NCBI RefSeq assembly: GCF_011170065.1
Contig: NZ_BLLH01000001.1
Span: forward strand, 310,001-374,000
DNA length: 64,000 nucleotides
Direction of reading: 5' to 3'
Origin: Pseudolactococcus insecticola
Lineage (GTDB): Bacteria; Bacillota; Bacilli; Lactobacillales; Streptococcaceae
Made by a program: the position numbers and the translations under genes. The notes beneath the pieces are model-generated. The model was not told the origin of the DNA and made no database searches. It saw only the letters and a program-made list of their open reading frames with translations. Below, piece after piece: positions 23,401-31,542 of this stretch (its first letter is position 1; each line of letters begins with the position of its first letter).

Positions 23401-24151
23401 CTGCGAATATGACACAGCCAAAGCCTTTGAAGCGGCAGGGGCTAGCACTGTCATTGTACCGTTTAGAACACTTGACATTGCAGATTCTATTCGTGAGATG
23501 GTAGCACATATCAACACTGCAAATATTCTCATGTTTGCAGGTGGTTTTTCTGCCGCAGATGAACCTGATGGATCAGCCAAATTTATCGTTAATATTCTCT
23601 TAAACGAGCAAGTCAAATCAGCAATTGATGACTTTATCGCACGAGGTGGTTTGATTTTGGGAATCTGTAATGGTTTCCAAGCCCTTGTCAAATCTGGACT
23701 CTTGCCATATGGTCAATTTGACAGCTTGTCTGAAACATCTCCAACGCTTTTCTACAATGATGCCAATCAACATGTTGCAAAAATGGTTGAAACGAAAATT
23801 TTGAACACCAATTCACCATGGTTGTCAGGCGTTGAAGTGGGCGATGTACACACGATTCCTGTCTCACATGGTGAAGGTAAATTTGTCGTAACAGAAAAAG
23901 AGCTTGCTGAACTTGCTGAAAATGGTCAAATCATCACACAATACGTTGATTTTGCGGGCAATGCTAGCATGGATTCACTTTATAATCCAAACGGTTCGGT
24001 TGCAGCTATTGAAGGTATTATTAGTAAAAATGGGCAAATTCTTGGTAAAATGGGACATTCAGAACGTTATGAAACTGGTCTGTTCAAAAATGTTCCAGGT
24101 AACAAAGATCAAAAACTTTTTGAGAGTGCAGTTGCTTATTTTAAAGGGTGA
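20432..24151 (+). CDS. purL: Phosphoribosylformylglycinamidine synthase, single-chain form
   Basis: Converts FGAR to FGAM using glutamine and ATP. At 1239 residues it is the long form with its own glutaminase, as in streptococci, so no purS or purQ is needed. The start is GTG 20432, ten bases after GAAGGA; an in-frame ATG at 20414 is possible. The central synthase domains contain NETHNHPTEIEPFGG. The C-terminal amidotransferase shows PGTNCEYDTAKAFEAAGA and the nucleophile in GICNGFQALVKSGLL. A terminator follows. Confidence 0.96.
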   Translation: MKKRIFVAKKPEFKVKNQALLSELQHNLQLKTLTSVNIVQVYDVFRVTPDILAAAEQSIFSEKVTDNVLVDATVASALDNSRFFAIEALPGQFDQRATSAEEALFLLGASKDATVRTAQLYLLNPDLSDAEFEAIKNYQLNAVDSRFKDIQAAISDEEILDVTQTIPVLDGFITRTADEIAALHASYSLAMEVADLLWIQDYFKKIGRNPTETELKVLDTYWSDHTRHTTFETELKDIDFSRSKFESQLQATFDKYQAMRENIKRTEKPTTLMELATIFGRYERANGRLDDMEVSDEINACSVEIEVDVNGVKEPWLLMFKNETHNHPTEIEPFGGASTCIGGAIRDPLSGRAYVYQAMRITGAGDITAPISETRAGKLPQQVISKGAAHGYSSYGNQIGLATTYVKEYFHPGFVAKRLETGAVVGAAPKENVLRLKPEAGDAIILLGGKTGRDGVGGATGSSKVQTKETVATAGAEVQKGNAIEERKIQRLFRDPAVTQLIKKSNDFGAGGVCVAIGELADGLRIDLDKIPLKYQGLTGTEIAISESQERMSVVVDKSDVAAFIAASAKENILAVQVAEVTEKANLTMVWKGQTIVDIARDFLDTNGVRVVVDATVVDSDETLPFDVKTSSETLATDLNQLLSQLNFASQKGLQTIFDSSIGRSTVNSPIGGRYQLTPTESSVQKLPVLNGVTNTVSLLAHGYNPEIAAWSPYHGAAYAVIEATARLVATGSNWSKARFSYQEYFERMDKEAERFGKPLAALLGSIEAQEQLGLPSIGGKDSMSGTFEDITVPPTLIAFGVTTSEADRVLSPEFKAAGENIYYLPGVAISEDIDWATVKDNFATVSELQKDNKITAAISTKSGGFGEAISLMTFGNHIGANIKLDDLSNVIKAEFAGFILTTPDTISDTKAIKIGQTTSAFNLVVNGSSISGDVLLASYEKPLETVYPTVFEQSDELPSLATKASEYVFKAPVKIDKPLVYIPVFPGTNCEYDTAKAFEAAGASTVIVPFRTLDIADSIREMVAHINTANILMFAGGFSAADEPDGSAKFIVNILLNEQVKSAIDDFIARGGLILGICNGFQALVKSGLLPYGQFDSLSETSPTLFYNDANQHVAKMVETKILNTNSPWLSGVEVGDVHTIPVSHGEGKFVVTEKELAELAENGQIITQYVDFAGNASMDSLYNPNGSVAAIEGIISKNGQILGKMGHSERYETGLFKNVPGNKDQKLFESAVAYFKG

Positions 24152-24170
24152 ACTCGTCTCATAAACTAGC

Positions 24171-24200
24171 AAAAACTTATCTGACAAAGGTAAGTTTTTT
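24171..24200 (+). terminator. Terminator of purCL
   Basis: AAAACTTATCT pairs with AGGTAAGTTTT (one wobble) around GACAA, then T-run. Confidence 0.88.
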
Positions 24201-24294
24201 GTGTTTTAAAAAGCTGTATTTAAGGCGTTTTTAAGTCTGATAAGATTCTGTAAAAGGGGTCATAAAAAAAACATATGGCGAGATGAGTAAACGC

Positions 24295-24322
24295 TTGATA
24301 AGATATAACAAAGGGATAAAAT
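24295..24322 (+). promoter_or_regulatory. Promoter of the sulfate transport genes
   Basis: TTGATA (24295-24300), a 16-base spacer and TAAAAT (24317-24322). TGATAAGAT occurs at 24238-24246 and again overlapping the -35 at 24296-24304. These direct repeats are a candidate site for a LysR-type sulfur regulator such as CmbR. Confidence 0.6.
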
Positions 24323-24351
24323 AAATAACAAAGACAAAGAGGAATCACAAG

Positions 24352-25398
24352 ATGAAAAAGAAAAAATTACTCACATTTGCAACTCTCGCAACGGCAGCAG
24401 TTTTACTTGTTGCCTGTGGCCAGAAAAAAGCCGCTGAGCCAGCAAGTTCAAGCTCAGAAACAAAAAAAGCCATCTCAATCACAAACGTCAGCTATGATCC
24501 GACGCGTGAGCTTTATGCGGCTTACAACAAAGTTTTCCAAAAATATTGGAAAGCGAAAGAAGGTCAGGATGTGACCATTACCCAGTCACATGGCGGTAGC
24601 GGTAAACAAGCGAACTCTGTCATTGAAGGTAATGAAGCAGACGTTGTTACGCTTGCTCTGGAGCAGGATATTACAAGTATTCAAGATGCAGGTTTGATTG
24701 ACAAAGGCTGGAAAAAAGAGTTTCCAGATAATTCATCACCCTATACGTCAACCATCGTTTTTCTCGTCAGAAAAGACAATCCGAAAAATATCAAAGATTG
24801 GGATGATTTGACGAAATCAGGTGTGGGCGTGATCACACCGAATCCTAAAACAGGTGGTGGCGCACGTTGGAACTACCTAGCAGCATGGGCCTACGCCAAT
24901 AAAAAATATAACGGCAATGAGAAAAAAGATATTGCATTTGAAAAATCGCTTTACAAAAATGTGCTCGTACTTGACTCTGGTGCGCGTGCCGCAACGACAA
25001 CCTTTGTTGAAAATGGTCAGGGTGATGTGCTGATTTCTTGGGAAAATGAAGCCTATCTGGCGCTCAAAGAACATCCAGGCGAATATGAAATCATCACACC
25101 AAGCATTTCTATCAAAGCTGAGCCGTCAGTAGCCGTTGTTGATGCAGTTGCTAAAAAACGTGGCACAGAAAAAGTCGCTAAGGCCTATCTGAATTACCTC
25201 TACTCTGACGAAGGTCAAAAACTCGCAGCAGAAAATTTTTATCGCCCGATCAACAAAAAAATCGCAGCCGAGTATGCTGATAAATTTGCCAAAGTCAACC
25301 TCGTTACAATTGACGATAAAATTTTTGGCGGTTGGCCAAAAGTACAAGAAAAACACTTCGCAGATGGGGCAATCTTTGATCAAATCTATGCGAAATAA
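24352..25398 (+). CDS. cysP: Sulfate-binding lipoprotein of an ABC transporter
   Basis: Captures sulfate (or thiosulfate) outside the cell and delivers it to CysTWA. It has 348 residues with a lipoprotein signal: Lys-rich start, hydrophobic core and lipobox LVAC (Cys at about 22), followed by a Ser-rich tether. The anion pocket sequence [15 protein letters not shown] and the following [13 protein letters not shown] are typical of Sbp/CysP. It heads the sulfate operon. Sbp and CysP cannot be told apart from sequence alone. Confidence 0.9.
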   Translation: MKKKKLLTFATLATAAVLLVACGQKKAAEPASSSSETKKAISITNVSYDPTRELYAAYNKVFQKYWKAKEGQDVTITQSHGGSGKQANSVIEGNEADVVTLALEQDITSIQDAGLIDKGWKKEFPDNSSPYTSTIVFLVRKDNPKNIKDWDDLTKSGVGVITPNPKTGGGARWNYLAAWAYANKKYNGNEKKDIAFEKSLYKNVLVLDSGARAATTTFVENGQGDVLISWENEAYLALKEHPGEYEIITPSISIKAEPSVAVVDAVAKKRGTEKVAKAYLNYLYSDEGQKLAAENFYRPINKKIAAEYADKFAKVNLVTIDDKIFGGWPKVQEKHFADGAIFDQIYAK

Positions 25399-25415
25399 GA
25401 CAGGAAAACCGTGAC

Positions 25416-26252
25416 ATGCAAAAAAAGCACGCTAAAAAAAATCATATCGTACCAGGATTCGGTCTGAGTCTGGGCGTTACCATGACATTACTCAGCCTGA
25501 TCGTGCTGATTCCGATGGTCTCGATCGTTCTTGAAACGTCACAAATCGGCTGGTCAGACTTTATTGCGATTGTACTGAGTCGCAGGGTTATACTGAGTAT
25601 CATCTTGAGTGTCAAAACTGCTTTTATGGCGGCGCTGATCAATACCGTTTTTGGCTTGATTATTGCCTGGGTGCTTGTCAGATATGACTTTTTTGGCAAG
25701 CGATTACTTGACGGCATTGTCGAGCTGCCATTTGCCTTACCGACCGCAGTAGCAGGGATTGCCCTTGCTAATCTCTATTCTGATAAAGGTTTCATGGGAA
25801 AATTTTTCTTACAGTTTGGCATCAAGGTGTCCTATACCAGTTTGGGGATTCTCGTTGCCATGACCTTTGTGACCATTCCCTTTGTGGTCCGCGAGGTTCA
25901 GCCTGTTTTAGCAAAACTTGATCCGTCTTATGAACATGCAGCGAGCCTTTTAGGTGCCAATTCTTTTCAGGTTTTCAGGATGATTATCTTCCCAGAAATT
26001 AAACTGCCGCTCATTGTTGGCTTTAGCCTGGCATTTGCGCGTAGTATGGGCGAATACGGATCAGTCGTTTTCATCGCAGGAAATAGACCATTTAAGACGG
26101 AAATTCCGTCATTATTGATTGCAAGTAAGCTCAATGAGCATTCTTACCCTGGTGCGACGTCAATTGCGCTGATATTACTGGTATTTAGCTTTGTGACCAT
26201 GCTTGTGATCAATATTGTGCAGCACCGCATGCAGCGCTATGTCAGATCGTAA
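25416..26252 (+). CDS. cysT: Sulfate ABC transporter permease CysT
   Basis: A membrane subunit of 278 residues with about six transmembrane segments. ELPFALPTAVAGIALANLY and the cytoplasmic EAA loop (YEHAASLLGANSFQVFRMI) match CysT/CysU. The start follows CAGGAAAACC. It pairs with CysW encoded 18 bases downstream. Confidence 0.93.
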   Translation: MQKKHAKKNHIVPGFGLSLGVTMTLLSLIVLIPMVSIVLETSQIGWSDFIAIVLSRRVILSIILSVKTAFMAALINTVFGLIIAWVLVRYDFFGKRLLDGIVELPFALPTAVAGIALANLYSDKGFMGKFFLQFGIKVSYTSLGILVAMTFVTIPFVVREVQPVLAKLDPSYEHAASLLGANSFQVFRMIIFPEIKLPLIVGFSLAFARSMGEYGSVVFIAGNRPFKTEIPSLLIASKLNEHSYPGATSIALILLVFSFVTMLVINIVQHRMQRYVRS

Positions 26253-26270
26253 AGGAGGCGGGTTAAAACT

Positions 26271-27077
26271 ATGAAAAAACAAAATCTGGTCAAGTATCTG
26301 CTGATTGGCATTGCGGTTGCTTTTTTGGTTATCATGTTGATCTTGCCGCTGATTTTTGTTGTGACAAGCTCGCTCAGTAACGGTGTCAAGGCATATTTTT
26401 CAGCAATCACTGACAAGTACACGCTTGAAGCACTAAAACTCACACTACTCACTACAATCCTTACCATTATCGTCAATCTCTTTTTTGGGATCATGTCAAC
26501 CTGGCTGATTTTTAACTATAAATTTCGTGGCAAGAGTATTTTACTATCGTTGATTGACATTCCATTTGCCATTTCACCAGTGGTCGTAGGCTTGTTTTAC
26601 GTCTTGACATTTGGTCGGATTGGCTGGCTCTTTCCGCTAGTTGACTTTTTAGGTATTCAAATCGTCTTTGCAGTTCCAGCGATTGTACTTGTTACGATTT
26701 TTGTCACCTTGCCATTTATCACGCGCGAAGTGCTGCCCGTTCTTGAGACGCGGGGTAATGAAGAAGAACAAGTTGCCGCCATGTTTGGTGCATCAAGCTT
26801 CCGAATTTTTAGGAAAATAACCCTACCTCATATCAAGTGGCCACTTGCCTATGGTCTTGTTTTGACAACAGCGAGGGCGCTTGGTGAGTACGGCGCGGTA
26901 TCCGTTGTATCAGGGAATCTTCGGGGTAAGACGGTGACAGTCCCACTACAAGTCGAGATGCTTTATAATGAATACCAGTTTTCGAGCTCTTACGCTGTCG
27001 CAAGTCTGCTAGTCATTATCGCAGTAATCATCCTTATCATCAGAAATATCATAGAAAGTAGCGCACAACATGACTGA
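26271..27077 (+). CDS. cysW: Sulfate ABC transporter permease CysW
   Basis: The second membrane subunit, 268 residues, about six transmembrane segments. The EAA loop reads EEEQVAAMFGASSFRIFRKI, and RALGEYGAVSVVSGN is typical of CysW. A strong AAAGGAGG site precedes it. Its 3' end overlaps cysH by eight bases, coupling transport and reduction genes. Confidence 0.93.
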   Translation: MKKQNLVKYLLIGIAVAFLVIMLILPLIFVVTSSLSNGVKAYFSAITDKYTLEALKLTLLTTILTIIVNLFFGIMSTWLIFNYKFRGKSILLSLIDIPFAISPVVVGLFYVLTFGRIGWLFPLVDFLGIQIVFAVPAIVLVTIFVTLPFITREVLPVLETRGNEEEQVAAMFGASSFRIFRKITLPHIKWPLAYGLVLTTARALGEYGAVSVVSGNLRGKTVTVPLQVEMLYNEYQFSSSYAVASLLVIIAVIILIIRNIIESSAQHD

Positions 27078-27699
27078 ACATGGACTAAACCTTGATCTCA
27101 ATGCACTCAATCAACAAGAGAGTGACGTCATCATCAAAACTCTCCTAGCAACAGACAAAAAAGCAATCATCACGACAAATTTCAGACCTTTTGAGGCAGT
27201 TTTGATCCATCAAGTCGTCCAAGTACGTCCTGATATTCCGGTGGTCTGGATGGACTCAGGCTATGCGACAAAAGAAACTTACGAGTTTGCTGATAAGCTG
27301 ACTAAACAGCTCAATCTTAATCTCAAAATCTATCATCCAAAGATTTCACGTGCACATTTTGAAGCAATCAATGGCTCAGAACTGCCAATCATTGACACAC
27401 CAGAACACGATGTTTTCACAAATTTGGTCAAGCTTGAACCATTTGAGCGTGCGCTTGCGACTGAAAAACCAGAAATTTGGTTCACAGCCCTTAGAAAACA
27501 AGATAGTGCCCTGCGTGCAGAGATGGACAAGGTTTCGATCAACTCTGACGGCTTGATCAAAGCAGCACCCTTGCTTGATTGGAACAATAAACAGATGTGG
27601 CAGTATGAGCTTGACCATGATCTGCCTGATAATGACAACTACTATGATCCGACAAAAGGTGACGCCCATCGTGAATGTGGCCTGCACCTAAAACACTAA
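27070..27699 (+). CDS. cysH: Phosphoadenylyl/adenylyl-sulfate reductase, cluster-free type
   Basis: Reduces activated sulfate to sulfite with thioredoxin or glutaredoxin. The 209 residues include a PP-loop-type fold and the catalytic tail RECGLH (Cys203). That is the only Cys in the protein. The CC...CxxC ligands of [4Fe-4S] APS reductases are absent, which by family rules points to PAPS as substrate. No APS kinase gene (cysC) is in the window. It is unusually placed between the permease genes and cysA. Confidence 0.9.
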   Translation: MTEHGLNLDLNALNQQESDVIIKTLLATDKKAIITTNFRPFEAVLIHQVVQVRPDIPVVWMDSGYATKETYEFADKLTKQLNLNLKIYHPKISRAHFEAINGSELPIIDTPEHDVFTNLVKLEPFERALATEKPEIWFTALRKQDSALRAEMDKVSINSDGLIKAAPLLDWNNKQMWQYELDHDLPDNDNYYDPTKGDAHRECGLHLKH

Positions 27700-27723
27700 T
27701 ATCAGATAAGAAAGGGATAAAAA

Positions 27724-28794
27724 ATGGCGTATGTCGCACTCCAAAATATCAATAAAAAATATGGTGATTATCCAGCTAGTCATGACATCAATTTTGAGAT
27801 TGAAAAGGGCAAGTTAGTCGCACTTCTTGGCCCGTCAGGTTCTGGAAAGACGACCATTTTGCGTCTCATTGCTGGACTTGAGGACGCAGATTCTGGTGAT
27901 ATTTTTATCAACGGTGAACGTGTCAATGATTTGTCACCCAGTAAGCGTGAGATTGGATTTGTCTTTCAGAATTACGCGCTTTTTCGTTACATGACTGTAT
28001 TTGACAATATAGCCTTTGGTCTGACGACTCAAAAAGTCAGCAAATCAGACATCAAAAAGCGTGTGGCAGAGTTAATCGAGCTGACAGGTTTGACCGGACT
28101 TGAAAAACGCTATCCGTCACAATTATCCGGAGGTCAGAAACAACGTGTGGCATTTGCACGGGCACTGGCACCGAGACCTCATGTTTTGTTGTTGGATGAA
28201 CCATTTGCTGCCGTTGACTCAAAAATCAGAAAAGAGCTGCGGACTTGGCTGCGTGATATTGTCGAAAAAATCGGCATCACGTCCATTTTTGTGACGCATG
28301 ACCACGAAGAAGCCATTGAAGTTGCTGATGAGATTATTGTGACAAATCTTGGGCGCATTGAGCAGCAAGCCACGCCAGAGATAATCTATCAGTTACCAGC
28401 CACGCCATTTGTGGCTCAGTTTATCGGCGAGAGTGCAACCATTGACAATATCCAAGTGCTAAAAGGGTTTGATACGGCGCCAACTGGATCACGTGCGGTG
28501 ATTAGACCTGAGTATATCGACCTTTACAAATATAATGAAACGGTCAAATATCCTGTTTCGACTGAGCAAGGTGTGGTCAAATCAGTCCAGTTTCGTGGCA
28601 GTTACTGCGAAGTGCTTGTCAATGTTAAGGGAATCGACATGATAACCAACCGCTCACTTGAGAAAAAGGATTTTGAAGTGGGCGAAAAAATCAAGGTTTT
28701 CATCTACCGACTTTATGTGTTTAACCATGAGGAAGGCTACGTTCTTGAAAACCAGAATTTCAAACAGGCGAAAATCATTGGTGCTGCCTTATAA
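27724..28794 (+). CDS. cysA: Sulfate ABC transporter ATP-binding protein
   Basis: The energising ATPase of the CysTW transporter; 356 residues. It has Walker A GPSGSGKT (36-43), signature LSGGQKQR, Walker B VLLLDEPF, the switch His in FVTHDHEEA, and a C-terminal TOBE-like regulatory domain (about 235-350). The ribosome site AGAAAGG precedes ATG 27724. It is followed by a terminator, so the first sulfate operon ends here. Confidence 0.94.
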   Translation: MAYVALQNINKKYGDYPASHDINFEIEKGKLVALLGPSGSGKTTILRLIAGLEDADSGDIFINGERVNDLSPSKREIGFVFQNYALFRYMTVFDNIAFGLTTQKVSKSDIKKRVAELIELTGLTGLEKRYPSQLSGGQKQRVAFARALAPRPHVLLLDEPFAAVDSKIRKELRTWLRDIVEKIGITSIFVTHDHEEAIEVADEIIVTNLGRIEQQATPEIIYQLPATPFVAQFIGESATIDNIQVLKGFDTAPTGSRAVIRPEYIDLYKYNETVKYPVSTEQGVVKSVQFRGSYCEVLVNVKGIDMITNRSLEKKDFEVGEKIKVFIYRLYVFNHEEGYVLENQNFKQAKIIGAAL

Positions 28795-28803
28795 AAAACG
28801 CGT

Positions 28804-28839
28804 AAAAATCGTGTCAGAGGCTACTCGATACGATTTTTT
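28804..28839 (+). terminator. Terminator after cysA
   Basis: AAAAATCGTGTC pairs with GATACGATTTTT (one wobble) around an 11-base loop, ending in T6. Confidence 0.82.
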
Positions 28840-28851
28840 ATTGGCATAACG

Positions 28852-28869
28852 TGTCAAGTTTTTTTGACA
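28852..28869. promoter_or_regulatory. Perfect dyad upstream of cysD, candidate operator
   Basis: TGTCAA and TTGACA are exact inverted repeats separated by six T-rich bases. The dyad is centred about 80 bases upstream of the likely cysD start point, a position suited to a LysR-type activator. It could instead be a minor hairpin behind the cysA terminator. Confidence 0.4.
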
Positions 28870-28904
28870 TAAAAAAAGTTTATCAGCGCTTTAGAAAAAT
28901 GCTT

Positions 28905-28934
28905 ATGACAAATAACGATCGGGTTGCTTATAAT
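28905..28934 (+). promoter_or_regulatory. Promoter of the cysD-to-hemD operon
   Basis: ATGACA (28905-28910), an 18-base spacer and TATAAT (28929-28934), about 38 bases upstream of cysD. Confidence 0.65.
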
Positions 28935-28971
28935 AGTATCAGAACACAAAAATGGAAAAAGGAAAAAGCAA

Positions 28972-29814
28972 ATGGTAAAACAGACAGCAGTTACGCAAGA
29001 AACGCAAGAAAAAATGGACCACCTCGATCGTTTGGAGGCTGAAAGTATTTATATTTTACGTGAAGCCTATAAAAATCTAGGCAAACTAGGTATGTTATGG
29101 TCAATCGGGAAAGATTCGACGGTGCTTTTATGGCTGGCGAAAAAGGCTTTCTATGGGCACACGCCTTTTCCATTTATTCATGTTGATACGACTTACAAGA
29201 TCCCTGAGATGATCACGTATCGTGATAAAGTCGCAAAAGAATTGAACCTTGACTTGATCGTGCATACGAATCAAGCAGCGATTGATGCAGGTATGAACCC
29301 AAATCTTGGTCGTCTTTTGTGTTGTGGGGCCTTGAAGACCGAAGGGCTCAATCAAGTCACAAAACTCTATGGTTTTGATGGATTGATTGTTGGCGTGCGT
29401 CGTGATGAAGAAGGCTCACGCTCGAAAGAACGCGTCTTTTCAGAGCGAAACAAAGAAGACAAGTGGGACTATACAAATCAGGCGCCAGAACTCTGGAATC
29501 AATATAAAACTGACTTCCCAAAAGGCAATCACATCCGCGTCCATCCGCTTTTGCAGTGGACAGAGCTTGATATTTGGGAATATATCCAGCGAGAAAATAT
29601 TCCGATTATTGACCTTTATTTTGCAAAAGATGGCAAGCGTTATCGCTCACTTGGTTGTGCGCCATGTACGTCTCCGATTGATAGTCATGCGTCAAATGTT
29701 GCTGAGATTATCGAGGAGCTTAAAAATACGACTGTGGGTGAGCGAGCAGGTCGTGCACAGGATCAGGCAGATACATATGCCATGCAAAAACTTAGAAAAG
29801 AAGGGTATATGTAA
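28972..29814 (+). CDS. cysD: Sulfate adenylyltransferase subunit 2
   Basis: The catalytic subunit of heterodimeric ATP sulfurylase, which makes APS from sulfate and ATP; 280 residues. ATG 28972 follows AAAAAGGAAAAA; the ATG at 28924 lies inside the promoter region. The PP-loop is [28 protein letters not shown] and [11 protein letters not shown] are CysD motifs. Its stop overlaps cysN by one base (TAATG). Confidence 0.95.
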   Translation: MVKQTAVTQETQEKMDHLDRLEAESIYILREAYKNLGKLGMLWSIGKDSTVLLWLAKKAFYGHTPFPFIHVDTTYKIPEMITYRDKVAKELNLDLIVHTNQAAIDAGMNPNLGRLLCCGALKTEGLNQVTKLYGFDGLIVGVRRDEEGSRSKERVFSERNKEDKWDYTNQAPELWNQYKTDFPKGNHIRVHPLLQWTELDIWEYIQRENIPIIDLYFAKDGKRYRSLGCAPCTSPIDSHASNVAEIIEELKNTTVGERAGRAQDQADTYAMQKLRKEGYM

Positions 29815-31526
29815 TGTCGAAAAAGTCACTTAGTTTGGTTGTTGTAGGTCACGTTGACCACGGAAAATCAACGGTTATTGGGCGTTTGTTGCATGATACG
29901 CACTCTCTTCCACAAGGTACGATTGACAAGGTCAAAAAAATTGCCAAAGAAACGGGTAAACCTTTTGAGTACGCGTATTTACTAGACGCCTTTGAAGAAG
30001 AGCAGCAGCAGGGCATCACGATTGACACTACGCAGATTCAGTTTCAGACGGACAACCGCGAGTATGTGATCATTGATGCGCCAGGACATGTTGAATTTTT
30101 GAAAAACATGATTTCTGGTGCGGCAAATGCCGAGGCAGCCTTTTTGATTGTTGATGTTAAAAAAGGTGTCGAAGAACAAACAAAACGCCATGCTTATATG
30201 TTAAAATTGTTAGGGATTAAAAAAGTCTATGCCATTTTTAACAAGATGGACCTAGTTGATTATGAACAAGCACGATTTGAGGCTGTAAAGGCAGATTTGA
30301 TTGACTTTTTGACACCGCTTAATCTAACGGTGCTTGATTTTGTGCCAGTTTCTGCCTTCTTTGGTGAAAATATCTTGGAACAAACTGGCATCATGCCATG
30401 GTATCAGGGGCTGACGTTGATTGCCTTACTTGACTCGATTGACAATGACACCAGTCTTTCTGAGCAGGCACTGCGTTTTCCGATTCAGGATGTTTATAAG
30501 TTTGATGACAGAAGGATTATCGCAGGTCGTATTGAATCAGGGATATTGCGCAAAGGCGATGAAATCCAAATCTTTCCTGATGGTCGCAAGACAGTTGTTG
30601 AGTCCTTTACAACATGGCATGAAACGGGTGAAAAGACCGTTGCCTATCCTGGTGAGTCAATCGGCATCACAGTTCGTGATGAGTTTTTCAACAATCGTGG
30701 CGAGGTGATCACGCATGCGGTGACGCCTCCACTTGTTTCAAACGCTTTTTTAGCCAATCTATTTTGGATGGGCAAAACGCCGCTTGTCAAGGGCAAACGC
30801 TACAAAATCAAACTTGCCACGCAGGAAGTCTATGCGACAGTGGCGACGATAGAAAAAGTACTTGATGCCTCAACGCTCAGCCAGTTTGAAGATGCCCAGG
30901 TGGTTAATATCAACGATGTGGCTGAAGTCGTTTTCAACCTTGAAAAAACGATTGTTTTTGATTCTTTCAAGGATTTTGACGTGACGGGGCGATTCGTTGT
31001 AATTGATGGCTTTGATGTCTCAGGTGGCGGCACCATTGCTGAAAAGCGTGAAATTGCTGAGGCGAGTCTGACGGGTGTTCATTTTGCAACTGACACGAAA
31101 GTGGTTGGGGTACATGCCTTTGATGCCTACAATATTGCGCTTGGCGGGAATATCACGAGACAAGCAAGCAATCAGCTTTATCATATCGGAGACGCTGTTG
31201 CCATTTCTAGTGAGACTTATCAGTATCCTGAAACGTTTGATATTGCAGTGGTTTCTGAGCGTTTGGTGATTCAGATTCGTCATGGCCAGTTTGCGGCACT
31301 AACAGCATTGGATGATTACATTGAGGAAAATAAAACGCAATCTGACTATACCGTCGTCAATTCTGACGGCTTTGCAATCAAACTAGCACAGGCATCAGAT
31401 CTCACAGACTTTATCACGGATTATCAGTACCTTGACGGGAAAAATAAGGCGACTTTTTATAATAAATGGTTGCAGTTTGACACTTATCGCAAACTGCCAT
31501 TTAGCGATAACTATGATATGATTTAA
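29814..31526 (+). CDS. cysN: Sulfate adenylyltransferase subunit 1 (GTPase) with a C-terminal extension
   Basis: A GTPase that drives APS formation by CysD. It has 570 residues, against about 475 for E. coli CysN. The EF-Tu-like G domain has GHVDHGKST (12-20), DAPGHVEF and NKMDLVD. Two beta-barrel domains follow, to about residue 410 (VVIDGFDVSGGGTIAE). The remaining 160 or so residues are an extension I cannot assign. It lacks a P-loop, so it is not a fused CysC kinase. Confidence 0.92.
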   Translation: MSKKSLSLVVVGHVDHGKSTVIGRLLHDTHSLPQGTIDKVKKIAKETGKPFEYAYLLDAFEEEQQQGITIDTTQIQFQTDNREYVIIDAPGHVEFLKNMISGAANAEAAFLIVDVKKGVEEQTKRHAYMLKLLGIKKVYAIFNKMDLVDYEQARFEAVKADLIDFLTPLNLTVLDFVPVSAFFGENILEQTGIMPWYQGLTLIALLDSIDNDTSLSEQALRFPIQDVYKFDDRRIIAGRIESGILRKGDEIQIFPDGRKTVVESFTTWHETGEKTVAYPGESIGITVRDEFFNNRGEVITHAVTPPLVSNAFLANLFWMGKTPLVKGKRYKIKLATQEVYATVATIEKVLDASTLSQFEDAQVVNINDVAEVVFNLEKTIVFDSFKDFDVTGRFVVIDGFDVSGGGTIAEKREIAEASLTGVHFATDTKVVGVHAFDAYNIALGGNITRQASNQLYHIGDAVAISSETYQYPETFDIAVVSERLVIQIRHGQFAALTALDDYIEENKTQSDYTVVNSDGFAIKLAQASDLTDFITDYQYLDGKNKATFYNKWLQFDTYRKLPFSDNYDMI

Positions 31527-31542
31527 GAAAAAGGAGTAAGCC

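Noticed and set aside
24201-24351. A complete CmbR box (TGATA-N9-TATCA-N2-4-TGATA, as I recall it) upstream of the sulfate genes
   Set aside because: Only TGATA direct repeats are present; no TATCA at the required distance was found. It is kept as a weak candidate only.
31020-31526. A CysC (APS kinase) domain fused to CysN
   Set aside because: The extension has no GxxxxGKS/T P-loop and is too short for a kinase domain.
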